Positions 16,520 to 28,590 are shown, counted from the first letter of the stretch. The stretch: 64,000 bases of DNA from Micromonospora sp. C31 (GCF_018070575.1 NZ_JAGPXN010000003.1:124001-188000), one strand, 5' to 3'. A program made the numbers and translations. Notes: generated from the letters alone by a model not told the origin.

Positions 16520-16870
16520 GTGTTCACCCTCGCCCAGGCCCGCCACCTGATCGTCACCCTGCGTCCGCGTGTCGACGAGCTGATCCGGCTGCGGGCCGAC
16601 CTGGCCGAGCTGCGCGTCGACCTGGCCGACCGGGGCGCCAGCCCGCTCGGCGGACTGGCCGAGGTCAAGGGGCTGGAGGCGCGGCTGCACGGCCTCGTCG
16701 AGGAGCTGCACTCGCACGACATCCAGGTCAAGGGCGTCGCGCCGGTGCTGCTCGACCTTCCCGGTGAGCGCGACGGCCGACCGGTGCTCTGGTGCTGGCT
16801 GGAGGGGGACACCGACGTGCGCTGGTACCACCGGGTGGAGTGCGGCTTCGCCGGTCGTCGCCCGGTCTGA
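16520..16870 (+). CDS. DUF2203 family protein
   Basis: 116 residues starting VFTLAQARHLIVTLRPRVDELIRLRADLAEL, then a coiled helical segment, a VKGLEARLHGLVEELHSHDIQVKGV block and the end LWCWLEGDTDVRWYHRVECGFAGRRPV. This is the standard DUF2203 form, and the family has no known function. The start is the GTG at 16520: CATACT lies six bases upstream and there is no ribosome site, so the transcript is probably leaderless. It stands alone between namZ and a convergent dehydratase gene. Confidence 0.85.
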   Translation: MFTLAQARHLIVTLRPRVDELIRLRADLAELRVDLADRGASPLGGLAEVKGLEARLHGLVEELHSHDIQVKGVAPVLLDLPGERDGRPVLWCWLEGDTDVRWYHRVECGFAGRRPV

Positions 16871-16956
16871 TCCGGCGCGGCGGGGGCGGGCCGGTCGCCG
16901 TTCCCGCCGGGCCGGCGGCGGGGGAGCGGGACGGCCCGACGCCCCGCCGGTGGCGC

Positions 16957-17904
16957 TCAGGCCAGCGACGCGAGCGTGGCGGGCGAGACGTTCCCGCCGC
17001 TGAGCACCAGCACGGTACGGGTGCCCGGCCCGGCGTCGACCAGGCCGGCCCGCAACGCGGCGAGGGTGACGGCGGCGGACGGCTCGACCAGGAGCTTCGT
17101 CGCGTCCAGCAGCTCCCACCAGGCGGCCCGGATGCTCTCCTCGGGCACCTCGACCACCTCGTCCACCAGCGCGCGGACGTGCGCCAGCGTGTGCCGCCCG
17201 GCGAACGGAGCCGCCAGCCCGTCGGCGATCGACACGGGTCGCGCCGTGAGGGCGTCGCCCCCGGTGCGCAGCGCGTGGCCGAGGGCGTTGGCGGTGACCG
17301 GCTCGACGCCGACGACGCGGGCGGTCGGGACGGCCGCCCGGACGGCCGCCGCCACCCCGCTGATCAGCCCGCCGCCACCCACCGGCACGAGGACCAGCTC
17401 CGGCGGCGGACCGTCGGCCAGGATCTCCCTGCCGACGGTTGCCTGACCGGCGATGACGTCGGGGTCGTCGAAGGGGTGCAGGAGGTGGTAGCCGCGCTCC
17501 GCCGCCAGCGCCTGGCAGGTGCCCGACAGGTCGTCGGTGAGGACGACCTCGCCGCCGTACCGGCGGACCGTCTCGATCTTGGTCGGCACCGCGTGCGGTG
17601 GCATGCAGACGACTGTCGGCAGGCCGAAGGCGCGACCGGCGAAGGCCACGGCCGCCGCGTGGTTGCCGGCGGAGAAGGCGGTCAGCCCGGCGGGCGCCCC
17701 CTCCCGTTCGACGCGGGCGATCAGCGCGTTGAGCGCGCCCCGCACCTTGAAACTGCCGGTGTGCTGGAGGTTCTCCGCCTTCACCGCGAGGTCGAGCCGC
17801 AGCGGGTCGCCGAGGCGGGGGCAGGCGAGCAGCGGGGTGCGGGCGACCCGCCCCGCGATGCGCTGCTCGGCCGTGCCGATGTCGTCCACGGTGGTGAGCT
17901 GCAC
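16957..17904 (-). CDS. PLP-dependent threonine/serine dehydratase
   Basis: 315 residues of the fold-type II PLP family: lysine in ENLQHTGSFKVRGA, the substrate loop SAGNHAAAVA, and the glycine-rich phosphate loop VPVGGGGLISG. It lacks the C-terminal ACT-type regulatory domain of biosynthetic IlvA, so it is closer to catabolic threonine dehydratase or serine racemase; the sequence alone does not settle this. The start is GTG at 17904 with TAGGCT six bases upstream on the minus strand, a leaderless arrangement. A strong hairpin separates it from the reductase gene upstream. Confidence 0.88.
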   Translation of the reverse strand: MQLTTVDDIGTAEQRIAGRVARTPLLACPRLGDPLRLDLAVKAENLQHTGSFKVRGALNALIARVEREGAPAGLTAFSAGNHAAAVAFAGRAFGLPTVVCMPPHAVPTKIETVRRYGGEVVLTDDLSGTCQALAAERGYHLLHPFDDPDVIAGQATVGREILADGPPPELVLVPVGGGGLISGVAAAVRAAVPTARVVGVEPVTANALGHALRTGGDALTARPVSIADGLAAPFAGRHTLAHVRALVDEVVEVPEESIRAAWWELLDATKLLVEPSAAVTLAALRAGLVDAGPGTRTVLVLSGGNVSPATLASLA

Positions 17905-17920
17905 GGTCGCAGCCTAGCCC

Positions 17921-17962
17921 GCCCAGGCCGGTCGCACCGCCCGAGGTGCGACCGGCCTGGGC
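17921..17962. terminator. 18-bp perfect hairpin
   Basis: GCCCAGGCCGGTCGCACC at 17921-17938 pairs perfectly with 17945-17962 across a six-base loop. It lies downstream of the F420-type reductase gene and just upstream of the dehydratase -10 element. There is no T tract, as is common in this group. Confidence 0.8.
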
Positions 17963-18026
17963 TGCGGTGCGGTCGGCCGTGGTGTCTGCGGCGCCACGAT
18001 CGCACGGTGGCCGGAACGCCGAGCGC

Positions 18027-18701
18027 TCAGCGGGTGGCTTCGGCCACCGCGGCGCGCACCCGCGCGGCGTCGGCGGGCGCCTCGCGCTCCCAGCTCGCCG
18101 GGTCGGCCGAGTAGATGGTCCCGTACGCCGGGGTGTCCGGCTGGTAGCGCCAGCTCTCGGCGAGCGTCCCGGCGTCCACGGCGTCGTAGCCGATCCGGTC
18201 GAGGAAGGCCGTGGCTTCCGCCTTCGCGCCCGCGTCGTCACCGGCGATGGGCAGCGCGCTGCGGTCGTCGGCGCCGGTCGGCCGGGCCAGCGAGTGCAGG
18301 TGCTTGAAGAAGATGTTGTTGAACACCTTGACCACCCGCGACCGCGGCAGGTGTCGCTGGAGCAGCTCGCTGCTGGTGGTGGCGCCGGAGTCGAGCTCGG
18401 GGAACCTGCCGTCCCGCTCCGGGTAGTAGTTGTTGGTGTCCAGCACGAGCTTGCCGGCGAGCGGCTCGACCGGCACGTCCCGGTACGCCTTCAGCGGGAT
18501 GGTGACGACCACCAGGTCGCCGGCCGTCGCGGCCTCGGGTGCCGTGGCCGCCCGGGCGCGCGCGCCCAGCTCGTCGACGAGGTCCTTGAGGGTCTCCGGG
18601 CCGCGCGAGTTGCTCAGCACGACGTCGTAGCCGGCGGCCACCGCCAGCCGCGCCACCGTGCCGCCGATGTGTCCACTGCCGATCATTCCCACGGTTGTCA
18701 T
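18027..18701 (-). CDS. NADPH-dependent F420 reductase-family oxidoreductase
   Basis: 224 residues. MTTVGMIGSGHIGGTVARLAVAAGYDVVLSNSRGPETL is a Rossmann start with Ser-Arg after the second strand, which favours NADP over NAD. VVVTIPLKAYRDVP and LVLDTNNYYPERDG follow, as in the F420:NADP oxidoreductase-like family. It may exchange hydride between NADPH and coenzyme F420 or act on an unknown ketone; F420 is usual in this order. The ATG at 18701 has GGAAG five bases upstream. It is divergent from the DUF4259 gene. Confidence 0.82.
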   Translation of the reverse strand: MTTVGMIGSGHIGGTVARLAVAAGYDVVLSNSRGPETLKDLVDELGARARAATAPEAATAGDLVVVTIPLKAYRDVPVEPLAGKLVLDTNNYYPERDGRFPELDSGATTSSELLQRHLPRSRVVKVFNNIFFKHLHSLARPTGADDRSALPIAGDDAGAKAEATAFLDRIGYDAVDAGTLAESWRYQPDTPAYGTIYSADPASWEREAPADAARVRAAVAEATR

Positions 18702-18761
18702 GTCGCTTCCCAACCTCGTTCGCGGTGACGGCATTCCCCACCGGTGTGGTCGACAATCCCG

Positions 18762-18789
18762 CCCGGTGCCCGGTGCCCGGTGCCCAGTG
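18762..18789 (+). repeat. 7-bp tandem repeat CCCGGTG, four units
   Basis: Three exact CCCGGTG units and a fourth CCCAGTG occupy the 234-nt gap between the divergent reductase and DUF4259 genes. The rest of the gap holds TAGCCT (18896-18901), a likely -10 for the DUF4259 gene. Confidence 0.8.
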
Positions 18790-18935
18790 CCGCCTGCCAA
18801 ACGTACTGCCGGCTCCGGTGCCGAGGAGTCGGCTTCGGGGACGACGCGAGCCGAGCGCCCCGGCGTCGCCGTAGCGGCGATGTCGGACGCGGCGGCTAGC
18901 CTGCCTCCACCTGCGAACAGCGAACGGGGAGTGCG

Positions 18936-19376
18936 ATGGGAACGTGGGCGGCGGGGCCGTTCGACAACGACGCGGCGGCGGACTGGTGCGCCGCCCTCGA
19001 CGATGCGTCACCGCAGCGGCGGGCCCTGCTGGTGGAGCAGGCGCTGCGCGAGGCCGTGCGGGAGGGCGACTTCCTGGACTCGTGGCCCGGCGCCAGGGCG
19101 GTCGCGGCGTCGGCGGTGGTCGCCGCGCACCTCTCCGGCGGGCCGCCGGTCGACTCGGCGTACGCGCCGGAGTTCCTCGCCGCCGGTGGGCGCCTGGCGC
19201 TTTCCGCCGAGCTGCCGGCGCTGGCCCTGCGCGCCCTGGACCGGGTGCTCGCCGACGGCTCCGAGCTGGCCGAGCTCTGGGACGAGGCGGGGGAGCTCGA
19301 CGAGTTCGCCGCCGCGCTCGCCCCGATCCGCGCCGCGCTGGCCGACCCGGCCCCAGCCGCCGTCGTCGCCGGCTGA
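18936..19376 (+). CDS. DUF4259 family protein
   Basis: 146 residues beginning MGTWAAGPFDNDAAADWCAAL, the hallmark of DUF4259, followed by helical segments (LVEQALREAV, AVAASAVVAAHLSGG, ALRALDRVLADGSELAELWDEAGE). The family is widespread in actinobacteria and has no known biochemical role; proteins of this type look soluble and all-helical. GGGGAG lies four to five bases before the ATG. It converges on a hypothetical gene ten bases away. Confidence 0.88.
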   Translation: MGTWAAGPFDNDAAADWCAALDDASPQRRALLVEQALREAVREGDFLDSWPGARAVAASAVVAAHLSGGPPVDSAYAPEFLAAGGRLALSAELPALALRALDRVLADGSELAELWDEAGELDEFAAALAPIRAALADPAPAAVVAG

Positions 19377-19386
19377 GGCGCGGGGG

Positions 19387-19818
19387 TCACGGCCGGCGGG
19401 GCCCGGGCGGGGTGTGGTCGGCCGGTCCGTCCGGATCGCCGTCGCGCCAGACCGCCACCACCACCCGCTCGACGCGTTCGCCGGTCGTCGGGTCGGTCCA
19501 GGCGAACACCACCGGCCTGGCCGCCGCGATGAGCGCCCGGACGAACGGCGGCAGGTCGGCGGGCGACATCCGGACGTAGGACGCCGCTCCGTCGATCCGA
19601 GCGAGCAGGTGCTCCAGTACGAAGCGGCGCCGCCCAGCGGCGTCGAGGTGCGCGGGGGCCGGCGGGAGGTGCCGCAGCCGACCGTGGTCGCGCAGCACGT
19701 CGTCTGGCACGGCGGCGTCGAGCACCACCCGGCTGGCGTCGAGTGGGCCCTGGATGCTGATGTGGTGCTCGGGCGGAACCTGGCCCGGTGCGAGCATCTC
19801 CTGCACCGCGAAGAACAT
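19387..19818 (-). CDS. hypothetical protein
   Basis: 143 residues, MFFAVQEMLAPGQVPPEHHISIQGPLDASRVV at the start, no signal peptide or membrane helix, Arg/Pro-rich at the end. I do not recognise the family. GGAGGGGGC lies directly before the ATG and TACGAT (19861-19856) fits a -10 about 40 nt upstream, so it has its own expression signals. The frame continues open upstream into the glutathione peroxidase remnant, but the ribosome site and promoter argue that the gene begins at 19818. Confidence 0.65.
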   Translation of the reverse strand: MFFAVQEMLAPGQVPPEHHISIQGPLDASRVVLDAAVPDDVLRDHGRLRHLPPAPAHLDAAGRRRFVLEHLLARIDGAASYVRMSPADLPPFVRALIAAARPVVFAWTDPTTGERVERVVVAVWRDGDPDGPADHTPPGPRRP

Positions 19819-19905
19819 CCCGCCCCCTCCGCCCGGACCGTCCCGGGTGTCGCCGATCGTAGTCCGACCGACACCCGGCGGCACGACCGAGACGGGTGAC
19901 CCTCG

Positions 19906-20055
19906 GGCCGCCGGGGGCAGCGCCTTCTCGGTCGCGGCGCGCAGCTCGGCCGCCCCGGGCTCGACGGTGGGCGCGAAGCGGGCCGCCACCGTGCCGTCCG
20001 GGGCGACGAGGAACTTCTCGAAGTTCCACCGCACGTCGCCGCTGTGGCCCCCGGC
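19906..20055 (-). pseudogene. C-terminal remnant of glutathione peroxidase
   Basis: About 50 codons encode GGHSGDVRWNFEKFLV, APDGTVAARFAPTVEP and ELRAATEKALP, the conserved last third of bacterial glutathione peroxidases (the WNFEKFLV motif holds the catalytic Trp and Asn). The N-terminal two thirds, including the redox Cys/Sec and Gln, are absent: upstream of about 20055 the sequence becomes the chitinase promoter region. The natural stop is also lost, so the frame reads on into the next gene. It looks like a deletion remnant. Confidence 0.75.
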
Positions 20056-20171
20056 GTCGGTCGTGCCGACAACCGGGGGCGGCCGGGGGCTGGTCGCGCT
20101 CCCAGTGGAAATCGATACATGGACATCTTGACTAAGGGATGACGGCGTGAGTAGCGTCTCACCATCAATCT

Positions 20172-20182
20172 GGAAAGTTTCC
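20172..20182 (+). promoter_or_regulatory. GGAAA-G-TTTCC palindrome in the chitinase leader
   Basis: This perfect 11-bp palindrome ends 10 nt before the ribosome site (AGGGAG, 20192-20197) of the chitinase gene. LacI-type sugar repressors of actinobacteria use similar GAAA-TTTC dyads, so it is a candidate operator for chitin- or sugar-dependent control. Confidence 0.5.
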
Positions 20183-20204
20183 TAACTGTTTAGGGAGACG
20201 CCGC

Positions 20205-21830
<1,626 letters not shown>

Positions 21831-21856
21831 GCCGAGGGCCGACGCACCACCCACAC

Positions 21857-21891
21857 GGCGGGGAGGGACCACGCACCGGTCCCTCCCCGCC
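21857..21891. terminator. 14-bp hairpin terminator after chitinase
   Basis: GGCGGGGAGGGACC (21857-21870) pairs perfectly with 21878-21891 across a seven-base loop, 26 nt after the chitinase stop. There is no T tract. Confidence 0.85.
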
Positions 21892-22009
21892 CGCTGTGCC
21901 CGGTCGGGCTGGGATCGTCCGGTTCGGGCGCGGCGGCATCGGGGCACGTGTGTCGATGTGACAGACTCCCCGCTCGACGGGCTCACTGTCCACGGCGACG
22001 GAGGTGGCG

Positions 22010-22507
22010 ATGCGCGCGACGCGCGGAAGGCTGGTGGCGGGCGCGGTGCTGCTCGTGACCCTGCCCCTCGCCCTGCTCGGGTGCGGTATCGGCGAGGAGG
22101 AGGACCCGGCGACCAGGCCCGGGCGGGCCCCGGCCGAGGAGGCCGCCGCCAAGTCGCGGGAGCGGGTGCAGGCCTACCTCGACGCGATGACCGCCAAGGA
22201 CGTCGCGGCCGGGCGCAGCCAGCTCTGCGCCGCCCTCCAGCAGAGCTTCGACGCCGCCGCGACCGGCCCCAACGGCGACTTCGCCGACCACTTCACCGTG
22301 CCGAAGGCCGAGATCACCGACATCCGCCCCGGTCCCCGGGGCCAGGAGGTGAGCACGTCGATCTCGGTCGCCGCCGGGTCCCGCACGATCACCCGGCCGC
22401 TGCTGTTCACGGTCACCCGCGACGGCGCCGACTGGTGCATCGCCGCCGAGGCACCGGGCGGCAACACCCCCGCCCCGGCCGCCACCCCCTCGCCCGGGTC
22501 CGGGTGA
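22010..22507 (+). CDS. secreted lipoprotein, unknown function
   Basis: 165 residues. The start MRATRGRLVAGAVLLVTLPLALLGCG is a lipoprotein signal with lipobox LLGC, so the mature protein should be lipid-anchored outside the membrane after an acidic GEEED tether. The rest, with AYLDAMTAKDVAAGRSQLCAAL and a closing VTRDGADWCIAAEA, resembles the small alpha+beta (NTF2/DUF4878-like) domain of many actinobacterial lipoproteins. GGAGG lies five bases before the ATG at 22010; a GTG six bases earlier is less well placed. The tail is Pro/Ala-rich. Confidence 0.82.
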   Translation: MRATRGRLVAGAVLLVTLPLALLGCGIGEEEDPATRPGRAPAEEAAAKSRERVQAYLDAMTAKDVAAGRSQLCAALQQSFDAAATGPNGDFADHFTVPKAEITDIRPGPRGQEVSTSISVAAGSRTITRPLLFTVTRDGADWCIAAEAPGGNTPAPAATPSPGSG

Positions 22508-23986
<1,479 letters not shown>

Positions 23987-24036
23987 CGCGAGGAGTGAGC
24001 TTGCGAGCCCCGCAGTCGGCGGCCGAAGGGACGACA

Positions 24037-25068
24037 GTGGCTGACCAGTTCGTCGACCTTCGGTCGGACACCGTCACCCGGCCCACCTCCGGGATGCGGG
24101 AGGCGATGGCCGGCGCCGACGTCGGCGACGACGTCTACGGCGAGGATCCGACCGTCAACGCGCTGGAGGCCGAGGTCGCCGCGCTGTTCGGGCACGAGGC
24201 GGCGCTGTTCGCCCCGAGCGGGTCGATGGCCAACCAGATCGCCCTGCAACTGGTGGTGCCGCCGGGCAACGAGCTGCTCTGCGACGCCGACGCGCACGTG
24301 GTGACGTACGAGATCGGGGCCGCCGCGGCGTACGGCGGCATCTCCTCGCGGACCTGGCCCGCCGTCGGCGCGGACGTCGACCCGGACGCGGTCGCCGCCA
24401 TGGTCCGCCCGGACGGTTACTGGGCGGTGCCCACCCGGGCGATAGCCGTCGAGCAGACCCACAACCGGGGCGGCGGCGGGGTGATCCCGCTGGGCATCCT
24501 GCGCGAGCTGCGCCGGATCGCCGACGACGCGCAGGTCGCGCTGCACTGCGACGGCGCCCGGATCTGGCACGCGCACGTCGCCGACGGCGTGCCGCTGGCC
24601 GACTACGGCGCCCTGTTCGACACCCTGTCGGTCTGCCTCTCCAAGGGTCTCGGGGCGCCGGTCGGCTCGCTGGTCGTCGGCAGCGCCGACAAGATCGAGC
24701 GGGCCCGGTTCGTCCGCAAGCGGATGGGCGGCGGGATGCGGCAGGCCGGCATCCTGGCCGCCGCCGGCCGGTACGCGCTGGCGCACCACGTCGACCGGCT
24801 CGCCGACGACCACGCCAAGGCGGCCCGGCTGGCCGAGGCGATCGCCCCGTTCGGGGTGCTGGCCACGACGGTCCGGACCAACCTGGTGCCGTTGGACCTG
24901 ACCAAGGCACCGATGGACGCGCACGCCCTGGCCGCCGCCGCGCGCGCCGAGGGCGTCCTGCTCTCGGTGCTCGGCCCCCGCACGGCGCGCCTGGTCACCC
25001 ACCTGGACGTCGACGACGCCGGCATCGACCGCGCCGTCGACGTCCTCACCCGCGTCCTGCGGGGCTGA
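24037..25068 (+). CDS. low-specificity L-threonine aldolase
   Basis: 343 residues of fold-type I PLP enzymes. [20 protein letters not shown] at the start, [38 protein letters not shown] and the lysine in [14 protein letters not shown] are the threonine-aldolase signature. It cleaves threonine or allo-threonine to glycine and acetaldehyde. The GTG at 24037 is chosen because GAAGGG lies upstream and the frame from 23854 to that point reads the tail of aroG out of frame. It probably shares a transcript with aroG, 50 nt upstream. Confidence 0.9.
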   Translation: MADQFVDLRSDTVTRPTSGMREAMAGADVGDDVYGEDPTVNALEAEVAALFGHEAALFAPSGSMANQIALQLVVPPGNELLCDADAHVVTYEIGAAAAYGGISSRTWPAVGADVDPDAVAAMVRPDGYWAVPTRAIAVEQTHNRGGGGVIPLGILRELRRIADDAQVALHCDGARIWHAHVADGVPLADYGALFDTLSVCLSKGLGAPVGSLVVGSADKIERARFVRKRMGGGMRQAGILAAAGRYALAHHVDRLADDHAKAARLAEAIAPFGVLATTVRTNLVPLDLTKAPMDAHALAAAARAEGVLLSVLGPRTARLVTHLDVDDAGIDRAVDVLTRVLRG

Positions 25069-25086
25069 CCTTCTGCCGGCCCCGCG

Positions 25087-25950
25087 TCAGGGGTGCAGGC
25101 GCCTGAGGGTGGCGATGTCGGCGGCGTGGCCGACGTGCTTCTCCGTCGGCGTCTCCACCACGACCGGGACGCCGGCGGTGGCCGGATGCGCCATCAGCTC
25201 GGCGAACGCCGGCTCGCCGATGGTGCCTCCGCCGATGTTCTCGTGCCGGTCGCGGGTCGAGCCGCAGAGGTCCTTCGAGTCGTTGGCGTGCACCAGCCGC
25301 AGGCGGTCGGCCCCGACCGTCGCCACGAGCGTGTCCAGCGTCGCGGTCATGCCGCCCTCGGCGGCGAGGTCGTGCCCGGCCGCCCAGGCGTGGCACGTGT
25401 CGAAGCAGACCCCGAGCCAGGGGTGCCGCTCCACCGCGTCGAGGTAGGGCCCGAGCTGCTCCACCCGGGAGGCGAGGGAGCGACCGCCACCAGCGCTCGG
25501 CTCGACCAGCAGCCGTGGGCCGCCCGCTGCCGCCGCCTCGTCGAGCAACGGCAGCAGCGTCTCGCGTACCTGGCGCATCGCGGTGTCGGCGTACCCCTCG
25601 TCGACCGCGCTGCCGGCGTGGAAGACCACCCCCTCGGCGCCGATCGCGCGGCCCCGGCGCAGCGCGTGGGCGAGTGTCTCGGCCGACCGCTCGACCGTGT
25701 TCGCGGTGGGCGAGCCGAGGTTGACCAGCAGCGACGCGTGGATGAAGACGGGCACGCCCCGCTCGCCGCAGCCGTCGCGGAACGCCACGTCCTGGGCCGG
25801 GTCGCCGGCCGGCAGTGCCCAGCCCCGCGAGTTGGACACGTAGACCTGCACGACCTGCGAGCCGGCCGCGTCGACGTACGGCAGGGCGGCCCTCGCCAGG
25901 CCCCCGGAGGTGGGCGTGTGCGAGCCGACCAGCCGGTGGTGCGCCGGCAT
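25087..25950 (-). CDS. nfo: endonuclease IV (AP endonuclease)
   Basis: 287 residues of the zinc-dependent TIM-barrel AP endonucleases that nick DNA at abasic sites in base-excision repair. Metal ligands appear in VVFHAGSAV, LLVEPSAGGG, CFDTCHAWAAGHD, LVHANDSKD and HENIGGG, in the right order. The ATG lies two bases after the stop of the PASTA kinase gene, so the two are probably co-transcribed. In the long open frame running upstream, the residues before this ATG are kinase sequence read in another frame. Confidence 0.9.
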   Translation of the reverse strand: MPAHHRLVGSHTPTSGGLARAALPYVDAAGSQVVQVYVSNSRGWALPAGDPAQDVAFRDGCGERGVPVFIHASLLVNLGSPTANTVERSAETLAHALRRGRAIGAEGVVFHAGSAVDEGYADTAMRQVRETLLPLLDEAAAAGGPRLLVEPSAGGGRSLASRVEQLGPYLDAVERHPWLGVCFDTCHAWAAGHDLAAEGGMTATLDTLVATVGADRLRLVHANDSKDLCGSTRDRHENIGGGTIGEPAFAELMAHPATAGVPVVVETPTEKHVGHAADIATLRRLHP

Positions 25951-25952
25951 CG

Positions 25953-27941
25953 CTACAAGCACCCGAGGGTGACCGGGGTGCCCGGCGGCACCTGGGTGTT
26001 CTCCGGCGGGTTCTGGAAACGGGCGACGCCGTTCGGGTTGAACTGGATCGCCACCGGGAAGCCCTGGCCCTCCAGGAGCTGCTTGGCCTGCTGACAGGGC
26101 AGGTCGATGGCCCGGGGGACGGCGACCAGCGGCGGGCCCTTGCTGAGTTCCAGCTTGACCTTCGCTCCCCGCTCCACCCCGGTGCCGTCCGCCGGGCTCT
26201 GCCCGAGGACCTCGTCCCTGGGCTTGTCGGAGTCCTTGTAGGTGGGCGGCTCCACCAGCTCCAGGCCCAGTTGGGCGAGGGCCGTCCGCGCCTCGCCCAG
26301 GCTCTTGCCGACCAGGTTGGGCACCGAGATCGGGGCCTTGCCCTTGCTCAGGACGACCGTGACCTTGTCGCCCGGCTTCACCTCGGTGCCGACCTTCGGG
26401 TTGGTGTCCATCACGACGCCGGCGGGCAGGTTGTCGTCGTAGCGGGCGGCGCCCTTCGCCACCACCAGCTTCGCGTCGAGCAGGTCGGCCTCGGCGAGCT
26501 CGAACTCCTTGCCCACCACGTCGGGCACCGGGAAACGTTCCGGGCCCAGCGAGAGGGTCAGCGTGACGGTGCCGCCCTTGACGATCCGGGTGGCGGAGAC
26601 CGGGTCCTGCGCCAGGACGGCGTCCTTCGGGACCTTCTCGTCGTGGCGCGGTGCCGCGTAGCTGAGGACGATCCCGGCGCGGGCGGCCTGTGCCTCCGCC
26701 TCGGCCTTGGTCATCGCCACCAGCTGCGGCGCCTCCGTGTAGCGCCCGGCCGCGAACCACCAGCCGCCGCCGGCTGCCACCAGGACCAGCGCCAACACGG
26801 TGGCGATGACCCCCGTGCGGCCGCGCGGGTCGCCCATGACCCGGGTACGCAGCGTGGCCAGCCGCGACCACAGGCTCTCGCCCTCCTCGGGCTCGGCCCG
26901 GCGACGGCCCGTCCGGGGGCCGCCGCCCTCGGGCAGCCGGGCCCAGGCGGGCCGATCGGCCGGCCGGATCGCCGCGACCATCATGGTCGGCTGGGCCACC
27001 GAGTCGTCGGACACCCGGCGCAACACGGCGGTGTGCGTGTTCGCGTCGCCAAGGTCGTCGCGGGCGGCCTGCACCTCGGCCAGCAGCGCGCCGGCGTCGG
27101 TCGGCCGGGCGCCCGGATCACGCCGGGTGGCCCGGGCGACCAGTTCGTCGAGCGACCTGGGCAGGCCGGGCACCAGGGTGGACGGTGCCGGGACGTCCTT
27201 GTCGACGTGCTGCCAGGCGACGTCGACCGGGCGGTCCCCGTCGTAGGGCACCCGGCCGGTGAGCATCTCGAACAGCACGATGCCGGCGGAGTAGACGTCG
27301 GTGCGGGGGTCGGCGTGGCCCTCGGTGACCAGCTCCGGGGCCACGTACGCGACGGTGGCCATCAACTGGTTGCCGTTCTCGTCGTCGGCGCTCGCCTCGA
27401 CGGCCCGGGCCAGCCCGAAGTCGGCGACCTTGACCACGCTGTCGACCAGGTTGGCCGCGCCGCCGGTGGGGGCCTCGGCGACCAGCACGTTCTCGGGCTT
27501 CACGTCGCGGTGCACCAGCCCTGCCCGGTGCGCGGCGGCGATCGCGGCGAGCATCTGCTCGGCGATGGCCAGGGCCTCGTCGGGGTTGAGCCGGCGCCGC
27601 TCGGCGAGCACGTCGCGCAGGGTGCGACCGCGGACGTACTCCATCACGAGGTAGGGCAGGCCGGAGTGGGTGCCCTGGTCGTAGACCGCGACGACGTTGG
27701 GGTGGGTCAGCCGGGCGATGGTCTTCGCCTCGTCGGTGAACCGCTCCACGAAGCCCGCGGCCCGCGCCCGCGCCTCGGGGGCCTGGGACGGGTGAATGAT
27801 CTTGACCGCCACGGTGCGCTCGAGGCGCTCGTCGGTGGCGGTGTACACGGTCGCCATGCCGCCACGGGCCACGCGACCGCGGATGCGGTAGCGCCCGTCG
27901 ATCAGCGAGCCCAGCAACGTGTCGGCGACCTGTGTGTCCAT
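25953..27941 (-). CDS. pknL: PASTA-domain Ser/Thr protein kinase
   Basis: 662 residues: kinase domain (18-295) with glycine loop, K47, HRDVKPEN (D146) and DFGLA (174-178), a Pro/Arg-rich juxtamembrane segment, one membrane helix (about 377-398) and four extracellular PASTA repeats (about 401-662) of the type that bind peptidoglycan fragments. It should sense the cell wall and phosphorylate cytoplasmic targets. It is divergent from an Rv2175c-type DNA-binding protein, the known PknL substrate in M. tuberculosis, which supports the PknL assignment. Mtb PknL itself is shorter outside the membrane, so orthology is likely but not proven. Confidence 0.9.
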   Translation of the reverse strand: MDTQVADTLLGSLIDGRYRIRGRVARGGMATVYTATDERLERTVAVKIIHPSQAPEARARAAGFVERFTDEAKTIARLTHPNVVAVYDQGTHSGLPYLVMEYVRGRTLRDVLAERRRLNPDEALAIAEQMLAAIAAAHRAGLVHRDVKPENVLVAEAPTGGAANLVDSVVKVADFGLARAVEASADDENGNQLMATVAYVAPELVTEGHADPRTDVYSAGIVLFEMLTGRVPYDGDRPVDVAWQHVDKDVPAPSTLVPGLPRSLDELVARATRRDPGARPTDAGALLAEVQAARDDLGDANTHTAVLRRVSDDSVAQPTMMVAAIRPADRPAWARLPEGGGPRTGRRRAEPEEGESLWSRLATLRTRVMGDPRGRTGVIATVLALVLVAAGGGWWFAAGRYTEAPQLVAMTKAEAEAQAARAGIVLSYAAPRHDEKVPKDAVLAQDPVSATRIVKGGTVTLTLSLGPERFPVPDVVGKEFELAEADLLDAKLVVAKGAARYDDNLPAGVVMDTNPKVGTEVKPGDKVTVVLSKGKAPISVPNLVGKSLGEARTALAQLGLELVEPPTYKDSDKPRDEVLGQSPADGTGVERGAKVKLELSKGPPLVAVPRAIDLPCQQAKQLLEGQGFPVAIQFNPNGVARFQNPPENTQVPPGTPVTLGCL

Positions 27942-28105
27942 CGGCAGGGAGTCTATGTGTCCAGGAGGTGAAGGTTGAACAGGATGCTACAGATGGGGTA
28001 CGACCGTGACCCTCCCGCCGCGCTCGCACTGCCCGCCGGCCCTGCTCAGCCGGCTCGTCGGGGTGCCGTTGGCCCCGGCCGGGCGGGACGTGGCAGGGTG
28101 GTCCG

Positions 28106-28501
28106 GTGACCGACTCAGTACCCGCCGACCGGGCCGTGCCCGGCCCCGAATCCGCCACCGGCCCCGCCGACGCCGCCGACTGGCTGACCCTGCCGGACGT
28201 GGCCGAGCGCCTCGACGTGTCGATCAGCAAGGTCCACCAGATGATCCGCGACCGGGAGCTCATCGCCGTACGCCGCGACGGCGTCCGCCGGATGCCGGCC
28301 GACCTGGTGGCCAACGAGACGGTGCTCAAGCACCTGCCCGGTGTGCTCAACCTGCTGACCGACGCCGGATACGACGACGAGGCCGCGCTGCGCTGGCTCT
28401 ACGAGCCGGACGACACCCTGCCGGGCGCCAGCCCCGCGAAGGCGCTCGGCGGCGATCAGGCCCGCGAGGTGAAGCGCCGGGCCCAGGCCCTCGGCTTCTG
28501 A
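28106..28501 (+). CDS. Rv2175c-like DNA-binding protein
   Basis: 131 residues. After an Ala/Pro/Asp-rich N terminus the HTH reads WLTLPDVAERLDVSISKVHQMIRDRELIAVRRDGVRRMPADLV. A conserved C-terminal block follows, LPGVLNLLTDAGYDDEAALRWLYEPDDTLPG, as in M. tuberculosis Rv2175c, a PknL-phosphorylated DNA-binding protein. The Thr/Ser-bearing N terminus here could host the phosphosite, an inference only. The GTG at 28106 has GGCAGGG a few bases upstream. Regulated genes are unknown. Confidence 0.88.
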   Translation: MTDSVPADRAVPGPESATGPADAADWLTLPDVAERLDVSISKVHQMIRDRELIAVRRDGVRRMPADLVANETVLKHLPGVLNLLTDAGYDDEAALRWLYEPDDTLPGASPAKALGGDQAREVKRRAQALGF

Positions 28502-28590
28502 CCCGCCCCGCCCTGCTCTGCTCTGCCCGCCCTGCCCCGCCCCGCCCCGCTCTCGCCCTCCGCCCGGGGCGAGGGGGCGTGGGTGGCCGG

